From contig CALULI010000002.1 of NCBI GenBank assembly GCA_944321455.1, forward strand, positions 1-64,000: 64,000 bases of DNA, written 5' to 3'. Shown one piece after another: positions 43,358-53,689 of this stretch (position 1 is the first letter of the stretch; each line of letters begins with the position of its first letter). The stretch comes from an uncultured Eggerthellaceae bacterium (GTDB taxonomy: Bacteria > Actinomycetota > Coriobacteriia > Coriobacteriales > Eggerthellaceae). The notes under the pieces are model-generated. The model worked only from the letters and a program-made list of their open reading frames with translations, did no database searches and was not told where the DNA came from. The position numbers were made by a program, and so were the translations under genes.

Positions 43358-44313
43358 CGCTGGGCCGCCTTCGAAGTATCAGCCAACGCAATATCACGAT
43401 GGAAGACCGTCACGTTGTAGTCCTGATCTGCCAGAATCTGAGCCGTTTTCTCTGCAAGCACCACGCTTCTGTGCTGGCCACCTGTGCACCCAACCGCAAT
43501 AGCCAAGTGCTGCTTGCCTTCCGCAACGTAACCAGGCATGACGCAATCAAGCAAATTCTTCCATGCGTCTAAAAACTTCTGCGTCTCTTCCCTATCCAAT
43601 ACGTAGTCAGAAACCTTCTTCTCAAGACCCGTAAGCGGGCGAAGTTCAGGCACATAGAACGGATTAGGCAGGAAGCGAACGTCAATCACAATGTCAGCAT
43701 CAGATGGCGCACCATGCTTAAAACCAAACGAATACACCGCAACCTTCAAGCCTTCTTTTATCGTCTCTTTCGAATAGAGCTTTCGAAGTTCTTCACGAAG
43801 ATCACTCGGGCGCAAATGGGTGGTATCAATATATGAGTCAGCAATATCGCGCAACTTCTGTGTTAGTTTTCGCTCATGGGCTATAGCCTGAGAAATAGTC
43901 ATCGAAGAATTAACGCAAAGCGGATGACGACGGCGTGATGCCTTATAGCGCGCAATAAGAGATTCATCATTTGCATCCAAAAAGATGAGCCTAAAGGTAA
44001 CGCCAGCTGACTTGAGGTTGTTAAGCTCACCTAAAAGCTGCTTAAAGAATTCACGGTTGCGCGCATCACACACAATGGCAAGCTTGCGTAACTGATCATT
44101 AGAACCTTGCACACTCGCAAGGCTAACCATGTTCATAATCAAAGCAGGCGGCAAGTTATCAATGCAAAAATAGCCAAGATCTTCAAAGGTGTGCATTGCC
44201 TCTGTCCTACCAGCACCACTCATACCCGTAATAATGACCACGTCAGGGCCTGGATGAGACAGAATATCCGCAGGAGATGATACGGATGATTCATGAGAAA
44301 TGTTATCAACCAT
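43354..44313 (-). CDS. rapZ: RNase adapter RapZ (YvcJ)
   Basis: This is a nucleotide-binding protein of the RapZ/YvcJ family; in E. coli it directs RNase E to a small RNA, and in Bacillus it hydrolyses GTP. The Walker A block GMSGAGRTEA (usual GxSGxGRS) is near residue 40, followed by FEDLGYFCIDNLP. The C-terminal motifs GCTGGQHRSV and KHGAPSDADIVIDVRFLPNPF are intact. The GAGG-preceded ATG at 44313 is favoured; the other ATG at 44346 overlaps the end of uvrC. Confidence 0.93.
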   Translation of the reverse strand: MVDNISHESSVSSPADILSHPGPDVVIITGMSGAGRTEAMHTFEDLGYFCIDNLPPALIMNMVSLASVQGSNDQLRKLAIVCDARNREFFKQLLGELNNLKSAGVTFRLIFLDANDESLIARYKASRRRHPLCVNSSMTISQAIAHERKLTQKLRDIADSYIDTTHLRPSDLREELRKLYSKETIKEGLKVAVYSFGFKHGAPSDADIVIDVRFLPNPFYVPELRPLTGLEKKVSDYVLDREETQKFLDAWKNLLDCVMPGYVAEGKQHLAIAVGCTGGQHRSVVLAEKTAQILADQDYNVTVFHRDIALADTSKAAQR

Positions 44314-44332
44314 GAAGCCTCGCTCTCGGCAC

Positions 44333-46231
44333 TTAGCACTTGTCATACTGTCTTAACACAGCATACAACTCTTCAGCTACTTGATCGGGAACGGCACCAG
44401 ATTGTTTGATTTCTTCAAGGCTTGCGGCCTTCAAAGCACTAAACGAACCGAATGCCTTCAGCACCTTCTTCTTGCGCTTTGGGCCTAGGCCAACCACTTC
44501 GTCCAAAATGCTCGTAGTCATTGCCTTGCCGCGAATTTCACGATGAAACGTAATGGCGAATCGGTGGGCTTCGTCACGAACCTGCTTAACCAAATACAAG
44601 CTGGCAGAACCGCTGGGCAATACCACCGGACCGCTTTCCTGCCAGGGTACAAACAATTCTTCATCACGCTTTGCCAGACCACAAACAGGAATATCTTCAG
44701 CACCTAGTTCCTTAAGTTGGCGAAGAGCTGCCGTTAGCTGAGGTTTACCACCATCAACAATAATAAGGTCAGGACGTTTGGCAAAGGTGCTATCTTTCAT
44801 TTTTTCTTTGTTATAGCGTCTCTCAAACACTTCGCTCATCATGGCAAAGTCGTTTGCTTCATCCGTTTCCATACGAATTTTGAAACGGCGATACTGTGAC
44901 TTATCAGGTTTGCCATTAGTAAAGACCACCATAGAAGCTACCGAATGCTTGCCATGAATAGTCGAAATATCAAAACACTCAATGCGCAGCGGCGGCCTAT
45001 CAAGCGCAAGGGCGCTTTCAAGCTGCAACAGCGCCTGATTAATACGCTCATCGTCATAGCTGCTTTTCGTCTTGTAGCGCAAAAGAGCATGACGCGCATT
45101 ACGATTTGCCATAGATAACAGCGCCATCTTTTCGCCACGCTGCGGCACGGTAAAACGAACCTGTGCACCATGGTGACTATCAAGCTTCTTCGTTAACCAC
45201 GCTTCAATAACATCACTATCTTCTGGCATACCTTCGCAAATTAACTCATGAGGAATTGAAGCGGTCGTATCGTAGTAGCGCAAAATGAACATACGCAACA
45301 AATCATCAAAAGGAACATCTTTGCCTTTGTTAAAAATAAATTCGTTGGTGTTGATAATGCTGCCTTCACGAACAATAAGCACCGTGATACCTGCGATAGT
45401 TTCTTCGCGATAAACACCAATTACATCTGAATTAAGACGATGTGAAGACACCGCATGCTGCTTGTCCCCCAGCGAATTAATAACATCAATGCGCCCCTTA
45501 ATGCGTGCTGCTTTTTCAAAATCAAGATTGCTGGCTGCCTGCTGCATTTCTTGCATCAATTCATCAATAAATTCGCGATACGATCCTGAAAGAAAACGCT
45601 CAACGCGCTTAACCTGTTGCTGATAGTCTTCTGGCGTAATATCACCGCAACACGCGCCAGGTCCCAACCCCACGTGCGCATCAAAACAGGGGCGATGTTC
45701 AAGCTCAAGCTGGTCATAGGGTGTTGTTTCCAGTTTGCGATTCAGGTGGCGCCATTCAGCACACGACTGCGCGCAAATAGGCACAACACGCCGCGCAATA
45801 TCAACCAATTCGCGCGCCGCACGACTGTCCGTATATGGACCAAAGTAGCGAGTATGCACCTTATGAGCTTCACGCGTATATTTCAGTGCAGGAAATACAT
45901 CGCCTTTTGTAAGCGCAATAAAAGGATAACTTTTATCATCCTTAAAGTCTGCATTAAAGTACGGCGAATACTGTTTGATCAGGTTTTTTTCAAGCACCAA
46001 GCTTTCATGTTCATTTTCCGTCACAACGTATTCAAACGAATCAATTTGAGAAACTAAAAGCGGAATTTTATCGCGGCTGTCTTGAAAATTGACGTATTGC
46101 CGCATGCGAGCGCGCAACTGCTTTGCCTTGCCCACATAGATTACCTGGCCTTGTGCGTCTTTCCACAAATAGACACCAGGTTCAGGGGGAACCGAATTAA
46201 GCTGTTCTTTAATTTCTTGCAAAGAAGCCAT
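44333..46231 (-). CDS. uvrC: UvrABC system protein C
   Basis: This is the excinuclease subunit that makes both incisions in nucleotide excision repair. The N-terminal GIY-YIG domain reads GVYLWKDAQGQVIYVGK (residues 18-34), a UvrB-binding UVR region follows near residue 215 (FLSGSYREFIDEL and QAASNLDFEKAARIK), and the RNase H-like domain has ECFDISTIHGKHSVASMV and IIVDGGKPQL. A helix-hairpin-helix closes the protein. At 632 residues it is normal. It follows the antiporter gene by only 2 nt. Confidence 0.96.
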   Translation of the reverse strand: MASLQEIKEQLNSVPPEPGVYLWKDAQGQVIYVGKAKQLRARMRQYVNFQDSRDKIPLLVSQIDSFEYVVTENEHESLVLEKNLIKQYSPYFNADFKDDKSYPFIALTKGDVFPALKYTREAHKVHTRYFGPYTDSRAARELVDIARRVVPICAQSCAEWRHLNRKLETTPYDQLELEHRPCFDAHVGLGPGACCGDITPEDYQQQVKRVERFLSGSYREFIDELMQEMQQAASNLDFEKAARIKGRIDVINSLGDKQHAVSSHRLNSDVIGVYREETIAGITVLIVREGSIINTNEFIFNKGKDVPFDDLLRMFILRYYDTTASIPHELICEGMPEDSDVIEAWLTKKLDSHHGAQVRFTVPQRGEKMALLSMANRNARHALLRYKTKSSYDDERINQALLQLESALALDRPPLRIECFDISTIHGKHSVASMVVFTNGKPDKSQYRRFKIRMETDEANDFAMMSEVFERRYNKEKMKDSTFAKRPDLIIVDGGKPQLTAALRQLKELGAEDIPVCGLAKRDEELFVPWQESGPVVLPSGSASLYLVKQVRDEAHRFAITFHREIRGKAMTTSILDEVVGLGPKRKKKVLKAFGSFSALKAASLEEIKQSGAVPDQVAEELYAVLRQYDKC

Positions 46232-46233
46232 AA

Positions 46234-48270
46234 CTACACAGATTCTTCAAGGTCAATCATCATGAGTGAAACATTATCCATCATATCCTTGGCTTGCAAG
46301 CGCGTTAATTTACCTGCCGAATAGAAGTCCTGAATCACTTCACGTTCAAGACGGAATGCCTTTCGCTGAATATCTTCTGTCTGCGCCGTAGCGCTTTCAA
46401 TAGTTGAGGTAACAGGAGATGGATCTTCTGGATTTAAGATAGAAAGCGTACGTTCGTGGCTGATGATAAACCTTGCCACCACTTCACTGGGATAATCGGG
46501 ATTGTCAATGAGCTTACGCAAATATTCCAATGCCGCTTCTTCAGCTTTAATGCGAACAAGATGCATACCTTCATCAACGGTAGTTTCGCCCTCAGAAAAG
46601 TAATTTTTAATCGTGAAAGAAAGCCATTTAAACAAGACATTCCAACGACCAAGATAGCGGCGCAAAGAAAACAATGAGACGCGTTCATGCGAAAGTAATT
46701 CTTTTTGAGACATTAAACGACGAATGTAATTAAAAGCAGAAACACGATCTACTTCATTAGCTTCAATAGCGTCAAACAGAGAATCCGCCTGCACGTTAAT
46801 TACTTTAATACGAAGTTGCGTTGTTGATGGAGGCTCTAAGTCAACTGAATCACGAATAGTTCTAATACGATTGTTGTAGGATTTAACAACAATCTTAGTT
46901 TCATGTTCATTTGAATCATTAATATCTGCCATAAGGTGTTCAAGAACGGTTCGCAGAATTTCAATTTTAGTTATAGTCAGCTCTTCAAGCTCTTCTTCAT
47001 CTTCTGTCTGCTTTTTAGGAGCCAAGACAGGAAGTAAGAAATTAGCTAAAAGCAACGTACACAAAATAACGCCTGAAGCTAAGAAAATAATCAAATCACG
47101 CTGCGGAAAATGTGACCCGTCGGACAAGAAGAACGGAATGGAGAAAATAATCGAAAGCGTAATAGCACCCTTTGCGCCGCCTACCGTAGTAACAAGAGCA
47201 CCCTTAACTAAACGTTTAGTAATTCGATCACGCTTACCCGTCGCAGGATTTTTGGTTGTTCGTGCCACAACCAACGCCCACACAAAGCGCAGCCCAACAA
47301 TCAAAATCGTAATGATAAGAACGTAACCGCACAGAACCAAATTATGAATCTGAACATCGTCCCATGATGTCTGCATAGCTAAAGGAAGCTGCAGACCAAG
47401 CAAAACAAAAACAATGCCATTGAGCGCGAAACAGAGAACTCCCCATACGCTCGAAAGTGCAATGTTGAGGCGTGATTGATAAGGGGAAATTTTTCTATCA
47501 CGAAACATCGACCACACAATACCGCAAGCAACAACCGCCAAAATGCCACTTACGTGAATTATTTCTGCAGCTAAAAAGACCAAAAAAGGCATTAAGACTT
47601 CAAAAAGAACATGGAAGGTAATGTTGTCAAGACCTAAAGCTTTAATGCGCGTACTAATAAACAAGCAGATAAGAGCCAGTACTATACCAAAGGCAATACC
47701 ACCGACAAAACTGACCACAAATGATGAAGCTGCATCTGCAAGGGAAAATGCACTGGTTACTGCAGCCGCTATAGCAAACTGAAATGAAACTACACCCGAT
47801 GCATCATTAATAAGCGCTTCACCTTGCAAAATTGAATTTTCACGTTTACCAATCGACGCTTCCTTTTTCAAAGACGATACCGCTACAGCATCCGTAGGAC
47901 CTAATGCTGCACCCAAAGCAAACGCAGCAGCTAGCGGAATAGAAGGAACAAGCCAGTTCAGAACAAAGCCCACCACTAAGGTAATAAGCAGTACAAGACC
48001 AATGGCGTACCACAGAATAGGAACTTTGTTTTCCCACAGATTCTTTTTGTTTGCTTCAACGGAATCTCTGAACAGAAGCGGCGCAATAAACAACACCAAA
48101 AATAATTCAGGATCAATATGAACATTGATAGGAGAAACACTCAGAAGCGCCATAACAACGCCCAAACCAATTTGAATAAGCGGAGTAGAAATCTTAGGCA
48201 CAATCTGATCTAGGATAGCTGAAATAATCACCGCTACACCAAGAAGCAAAATGAACTCGATTGTTGCCAA
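46234..48270 (-). CDS. CPA1 family Na+/H+ antiporter
   Basis: This is a cation/proton exchanger. The first 410 residues hold about 12 transmembrane segments with the ion-site motifs ALGAALGPTDAVAVSS and GEALINDASGVV. The remaining 265 residues are a cytoplasmic helical domain, much longer than in minimal NhaP proteins and similar to other large Gram-positive CPA1 exchangers. The start is TTG at 48270 with GGGG 6 nt before it. It is 2 nt upstream of uvrC, so it heads the operon antiporter-uvrC-rapZ-yvcK-whiA. Confidence 0.9.
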   Translation of the reverse strand: MATIEFILLLGVAVIISAILDQIVPKISTPLIQIGLGVVMALLSVSPINVHIDPELFLVLFIAPLLFRDSVEANKKNLWENKVPILWYAIGLVLLITLVVGFVLNWLVPSIPLAAAFALGAALGPTDAVAVSSLKKEASIGKRENSILQGEALINDASGVVSFQFAIAAAVTSAFSLADAASSFVVSFVGGIAFGIVLALICLFISTRIKALGLDNITFHVLFEVLMPFLVFLAAEIIHVSGILAVVACGIVWSMFRDRKISPYQSRLNIALSSVWGVLCFALNGIVFVLLGLQLPLAMQTSWDDVQIHNLVLCGYVLIITILIVGLRFVWALVVARTTKNPATGKRDRITKRLVKGALVTTVGGAKGAITLSIIFSIPFFLSDGSHFPQRDLIIFLASGVILCTLLLANFLLPVLAPKKQTEDEEELEELTITKIEILRTVLEHLMADINDSNEHETKIVVKSYNNRIRTIRDSVDLEPPSTTQLRIKVINVQADSLFDAIEANEVDRVSAFNYIRRLMSQKELLSHERVSLFSLRRYLGRWNVLFKWLSFTIKNYFSEGETTVDEGMHLVRIKAEEAALEYLRKLIDNPDYPSEVVARFIISHERTLSILNPEDPSPVTSTIESATAQTEDIQRKAFRLEREVIQDFYSAGKLTRLQAKDMMDNVSLMMIDLEESV

Positions 48271-48400
48271 ATGTTTCCCCTTTATTGCAATTGCGTATAC
48301 ACAAATTATGTTAAACCATTTTTACTATACGCAAAAATTGCCTTTACCGTTCATTTTATCCCCTACCACCTCAATCTTTACATTTCTTTTAATTTTTTTC

Positions 48401-48428
48401 TTGCAAAGATTATTCAATCGCGTATAAT
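48401..48428 (+). promoter_or_regulatory. tRNA-His promoter
   Basis: TTGCAA (48401-48406) and a perfect TATAAT (48423-48428) are 16 nt apart, ending 14 nt before the tRNA. This is one of the best promoters in the window. Confidence 0.8.
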
Positions 48429-48442
48429 ATTTGCTTGCGCTT

Positions 48443-48520
48443 GGTGGCTATAGTTCAGTTGGCTAGAATGCCAGATTGTGGCTCTGGAGGTCGTCGGTTC
48501 GAGTCCGATTAGCCACCCCA
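48443..48520 (+). tRNA. tRNA-His (GTG)
   Basis: Acceptor GTGGCTA/TAGCCAC with an encoded extra G at -1 (48443) opposite discriminator C, as required for histidyl-tRNA synthetase. The anticodon arm CCAGA/TCTGG has loop TTGTGGC (anticodon GTG), and the CCA end is encoded. Confidence 0.95.
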
Positions 48521-48549
48521 GCGCTTCTTGAAAATTAAGCAGTAAGCTC

Positions 48550-48578
48550 TTGCAACGCTTACAAGATTGCTTTAAAAT
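48550..48578 (+). promoter_or_regulatory. tRNA-Lys promoter
   Basis: TTGCAA (48550-48555) and TAAAAT (48573-48578) are 17 nt apart, ending 27 nt before the tRNA 5' end. The gene follows tRNA-His by 85 nt but appears to have its own promoter. Confidence 0.7.
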
Positions 48579-48605
48579 AGCTGAGCGCTTTGGCGCAAGA
48601 ATCAT

Positions 48606-48681
48606 GGACCGTTAGCTTAGTTGGTAGAGCAGGGGACTCTTAATCCCAAGGTCCGGGGTTCGAGTCCCCGACGGTCCACCA
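48606..48681 (+). tRNA. tRNA-Lys (CTT)
   Basis: Acceptor GGACCGT/ACGGTCC, D-arm GCTTAGTTGGTAGAGC, anticodon loop CTCTTAA (anticodon CTT), T-loop TTCGAGT, discriminator A and encoded CCA. The closing pair of the anticodon stem is a G/A mismatch. Confidence 0.95.
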
Positions 48682-48690
48682 TGAATTTTC

Positions 48691-48716
48691 AACCCGCTTT
48701 TTGCGGGTTTTTCTTT
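48691..48716 (+). terminator. Terminator after tRNA-Lys
   Basis: AACCCGC pairs with GCGGGTT around five T residues and is followed by TTTCTTTTT. It lies ten nt after the tRNA-Lys CCA. Confidence 0.9.
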
Positions 48717-48780
48717 TTCTCTCCCCTTTTATATTTGTGCCTTTGGACAACCTAAGCTTTGGTGGCTTTCTTGAAAACGG

Positions 48781-49842
48781 TTACCATGAATATAAAAATC
48801 TCCCGTCAGGAGCAATGCTGCGATGGAGATTTTTTGCAGCAACTAAATAGTCAAGATATCCATACATTATTGAGATCTTGCGTTGACGCATAAGCCCGTT
48901 AAGGTCTCTAAATAAACGCTGATGATTATGCTCATAGAACTTTACCGCCATGCTATAGACATCCGTTTCTCCCGTTTCATGAAGAAGCTGACTTATGGTC
49001 TCAACAGGCTTTACATAGCTACGAAGCTGCTTAGTAATAAAATTATACACTTCATTTTGACCACGCAATGGCTCATGATGGGACAAATAGACCGTATTCA
49101 GATTCAAAGATCTAATAAAGCGCAAACTATTAAGAAACTTTAACAGCATGTTGGAATTTTCGTCATATTGCATTATTCCTGGAGCCGCATCAAGAATATG
49201 ATCTCCTGCAAATAGAATTCCCTTGTCACGCTCTAACAGCGACATGTGTTCGTACGCATGACCCGGCGTACTTATAGCTTCAAATAAATAGCCCCCTACA
49301 GATAGTACCCTGCCTGGTCGAATGTGCTTAATAGCTGGTCCATATGCATAGCGGTCCTGGCGCTTTTTCATATGACGATCAATAGCTTGCTTTACTTCTT
49401 CAAGATTTGTTTCGTACTTCAAGTCACCCGTACGCATCATGAAGGTAATGCCTAGACCAGGGTCATATTCAGGAACGGGCCCAAGCCAAACCGTTTTGAC
49501 ACCCTTATCAATAACATAGGAAAGATTGCCATCGTGATCATCGTGCAAATGAGTAAGAAACACTTCGGCATTTTCCCACGTGGACTGCGCATGCTCTACT
49601 ACCCCATCAAGTGCCACCGTTCCGCACAGTTCCTTTTTTCCAACATCAACAAAAAGAATTTTGCCCTGGTGTTCGGCAATGCTATAAAGATCTAAACGAT
49701 CAGTAAAACGAAAGTTTTCAACCTTAAACGAACTGTGAAAAATATGAGGCTGATCTTCATCAAGTAAAAGCTCAGAAGTATACGCAGTGCTACCGTAGAG
49801 AGATTGATAGTAATAATCTTGATGTTTATCTAGCTGAACCAT
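48781..49842 (-). CDS. MBL-fold metallo-hydrolase
   Basis: This 353-residue protein has the metallo-beta-lactamase fold. The metal motif THLHDDHDGN (HxHxDH), the second His in PGHAYEHMS, the Asp in FAGDHIL and the His pair LSHHEPL are all intact, so it should be an active two-metal hydrolase. There is no signal peptide. The substrate is unknown. A second MBL gene (50.9 kb) is clearly related, and a lipid kinase gene lies between the two on the other strand. The start is the ATG at 49842. Confidence 0.88.
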   Translation of the reverse strand: MVQLDKHQDYYYQSLYGSTAYTSELLLDEDQPHIFHSSFKVENFRFTDRLDLYSIAEHQGKILFVDVGKKELCGTVALDGVVEHAQSTWENAEVFLTHLHDDHDGNLSYVIDKGVKTVWLGPVPEYDPGLGITFMMRTGDLKYETNLEEVKQAIDRHMKKRQDRYAYGPAIKHIRPGRVLSVGGYLFEAISTPGHAYEHMSLLERDKGILFAGDHILDAAPGIMQYDENSNMLLKFLNSLRFIRSLNLNTVYLSHHEPLRGQNEVYNFITKQLRSYVKPVETISQLLHETGETDVYSMAVKFYEHNHQRLFRDLNGLMRQRKISIMYGYLDYLVAAKNLHRSIAPDGRFLYSW

Positions 49843-49921
49843 GCGATAAATCCTCTAAAGCAAGCGTACAATGTAGGATATACAACAGCTAAGAATACCG
49901 TACTCAACAAAAAGGAAACCC

Positions 49922-50848
49922 ATGCTTGGCAATACACTTTTAATAGTTAATCCTACTGCTCGTAGCGGCCAAGCATCTCTTGCAGCTTCGAAAGCCATTC
50001 CTTTTATTGAAAATTACCTACGTCAAGAATCTCCTCATGGCACCTTAACCGTCTATCACACCCTGTCTCAAAACGATGCGCTGCACTTTACAAAAGCCAA
50101 CGCACAACGCTTTCACAGTATTATTGCGCTTGGCGGAGATGGACTTGTTCACGAAGTCGTAAACGGCTTAATGTGTCTTGATAAGTCCCTTCGCCCTCAG
50201 CTTGGTGTTATCCCCTGTGGCAATGGTGACGATTTTGCCCGTTCGTTACGTATCAGCCGCAAACCTCATGAATCCAAGCAGCAATTGCTCTCAAGCAAAC
50301 CAATTCCTCTTGATATACCTTGCGTTAATACCATTTGGTATGACGAAACCCTATCCTTCGGCCTTGATGCTGCAATAGCACTTCAGACCATGGACCTTAG
50401 AAAGAAAACAAAGCGCACAGGAACGGCGCTCTACCTGCAATGCGGTTTTGACCAGCTTAAAAACCACCGCACGTTATATAACGTGCGCATAACGCTCGAC
50501 AACAACGAACCTTTTGAGGCTTCTCTTTATCTTTTAGCAATACAAAATGGCTTGTATTACGGAGGCGGATTTAAGATTTGCCCCGAAGCTTCCCTTAATG
50601 ATGGTCTTCTTGATATCTGTTATGTAACTCCTGAATTAGGATTTTTTGCTGCATCACGGCTCTTCTTAAAGGCTAAAGACGGAAAACATACTGCTGATCC
50701 ACACATAACCTTTGCTCGTGCATCAAAAATTACTCTTGATTTTGAGGATAATCTTCCAGCTCAAGTAGACGGAGAAGTCATTGAAGGCAGTCATTTTGAG
50801 ATACAGGTAGCACCTAAGGCACTTAAGGTTTTAATGCCTTTGCAATAA
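49922..50848 (+). CDS. DAGK-family lipid kinase
   Basis: This 308-residue protein has the diacylglycerol/sphingosine kinase fold: LIVNPTARSG at the start, ALGGDGLVHEVVNG near residue 70, and GVIPCGNGDDFARSL (P-G-NGDDFA) near residue 97. It is the more typical of the two kinases in the window. The ATG has AAAAAGGAA upstream. It is divergent from the first MBL gene and convergent with the second. A lipid phosphorylation role is likely, but the substrate is not known. Confidence 0.9.
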   Translation: MLGNTLLIVNPTARSGQASLAASKAIPFIENYLRQESPHGTLTVYHTLSQNDALHFTKANAQRFHSIIALGGDGLVHEVVNGLMCLDKSLRPQLGVIPCGNGDDFARSLRISRKPHESKQQLLSSKPIPLDIPCVNTIWYDETLSFGLDAAIALQTMDLRKKTKRTGTALYLQCGFDQLKNHRTLYNVRITLDNNEPFEASLYLLAIQNGLYYGGGFKICPEASLNDGLLDICYVTPELGFFAASRLFLKAKDGKHTADPHITFARASKITLDFEDNLPAQVDGEVIEGSHFEIQVAPKALKVLMPLQ

Positions 50849-50865
50849 CGGCCATAAACATGAAG

Positions 50866-51933
50866 TTATAGTCTTCGCTTAGTGAAATAAACATAGGCGC
50901 CATCGTCGTCAAGCCTTCGTTCCATAAGTTCGTAATCGTAGAGCGCTTCCAATGATCCAAACATCAAGGCAATTCTTCTAATTTGAGCGCTTGGTGCAAA
51001 GGTGTTAATACCCTGCGGATATTGATTGGCCTTAGCGCTTGCAAGACCATAAACCGTGATAGGGCCCAGATTTTTGATGCGCTCGTGAAAGTTTGGCAGG
51101 AAGTCTTCGTATGATTTCCACGTATGATGAATAAACTCATGAATTTCAGCGCTATAAAACAAGGGATCATGGTGACTCATAAGAACCGATGAAAGCTTAT
51201 AAGAATCAAGCGTTTTGATACTTTCAATATAGTGATACATCAAATGCTGATCAGGTTTTAGCTGCATAGTTCCTGGCTTTGCATAAATGAGATGATCACC
51301 CGCAACCAAATGCCCTTTTTCATAGTCAATCAAACAAGCATGTTCTGATACATGGCCAGGCGTTGGTAAAACCTCTAGATGATAGCCCGCAATGTCAAAA
51401 GCGTCCCCTGCTCCAACGTGATGACATTTATCCAAATTGACACCATCAAAATAGTCTTTCCCGAAAAGAAGCTCGAGGTGCTGACAAGCTTGTTCATCAC
51501 AACGGATAGCATCGGATGAGCGCGTCCAGCTTAAAAACTGTGATACCAAAGAATCATCGTAAGCATCGGGCGCAATAAAATAGGCGCCGTTTGAACCCCT
51601 ATCCAAGCAATAGGCAAGATTTCCAGAATGATCAACGTGGAAATGGGTAAGAAACACTGAAGTGTTTTCCCAGCTTACAGTGAGTTCCTGAAGCGTTTTA
51701 TCCAGAAAACGAGATCCTGTTATCACAGGATTTCCCGTATCAAGAAACAGCACGTGATTAGCTATTTTGTCGTAAAAGCAATACCAATCAATACGGTTGG
51801 CCATAAAAAAGTTTTTAACAGAAACAGTTGAGTGTTTAATGCCTTGAGTAGCAGTAGTTTCCTTTCCAACAGCTTGGAGAAATGTATCAAATGAATACGT
51901 AATATTCTCAAACAAGCTTTGAGCTAACACCAC
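50866..51933 (-). CDS. MBL-fold metallo-hydrolase, paralogue
   Basis: This 355-residue protein resembles the MBL protein at 48.8 kb. It has THFHVDHSGNLAY (HxHxDH), PTPGHVSEHACLI, AGDHLIYAKPGTMQ and MSHHDPLFY, so the complete metal site is intact. The two paralogues share layout and many residues but are clearly diverged. The start is a GTG (51933) after AAAGGGG. The gene is convergent with the lipid kinase gene, with 17 bp between the stops. Confidence 0.88.
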   Translation of the reverse strand: MVLAQSLFENITYSFDTFLQAVGKETTATQGIKHSTVSVKNFFMANRIDWYCFYDKIANHVLFLDTGNPVITGSRFLDKTLQELTVSWENTSVFLTHFHVDHSGNLAYCLDRGSNGAYFIAPDAYDDSLVSQFLSWTRSSDAIRCDEQACQHLELLFGKDYFDGVNLDKCHHVGAGDAFDIAGYHLEVLPTPGHVSEHACLIDYEKGHLVAGDHLIYAKPGTMQLKPDQHLMYHYIESIKTLDSYKLSSVLMSHHDPLFYSAEIHEFIHHTWKSYEDFLPNFHERIKNLGPITVYGLASAKANQYPQGINTFAPSAQIRRIALMFGSLEALYDYELMERRLDDDGAYVYFTKRRL

Positions 51934-52041
51934 TACCCCTTTTTTCTCTTTTAGCAGTCATCTATCAGAACGTATACCTGATCATAGCACGTGATACACC
52001 ATTGCCTTGGGGTCGAAGACATAAGAGAAAGTTCGAAAGTA

Positions 52042-52087
52042 CAATACCTTCTCTCAAAAAGCCAATACCCTCAAAAAGCACAATAGG
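52042..52087. repeat. CAATACC-type short repeats
   Basis: CAATACC recurs at 52042 and 52063, with CAATAGG at 52081, each preceded or followed by CTCAAAAAGC-like sequence. Spacings are 21 and 18. The last unit is part of the gdhA terminator stem. Confidence 0.45.
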
Positions 52088-52108
52088 AGGTCCGAAGACC
52101 TCCTATTG
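52073..52108 (-). terminator. Terminator of gdhA
   Basis: CAATAGGAGGTC (52081-52092) pairs perfectly with GACCTCCTATTG (52097-52108), a 12-bp stem with a 4-nt loop. On the minus strand it is followed by TGCTTTTTG. It is 60 nt past the gdhA stop codon. Confidence 0.85.
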
Positions 52109-52168
52109 ATACTAGTGTTAGCAATTGGTTTTATAAAAACCGCCTGCTTTAATCCAATAAGCGATTGA

Positions 52169-53566
<1,398 letters not shown>

Positions 53567-53689
53567 TTACAATTGAAACAAACACGAAACAAAGGCGCCA
53601 GCAGCCTAAACTACAAGCACCTTTGTATATGCAGAAACTAATTTGTGATTAAAAAGTTTGACTTTAAAAGACTTCCCACTTAAAAGGTT

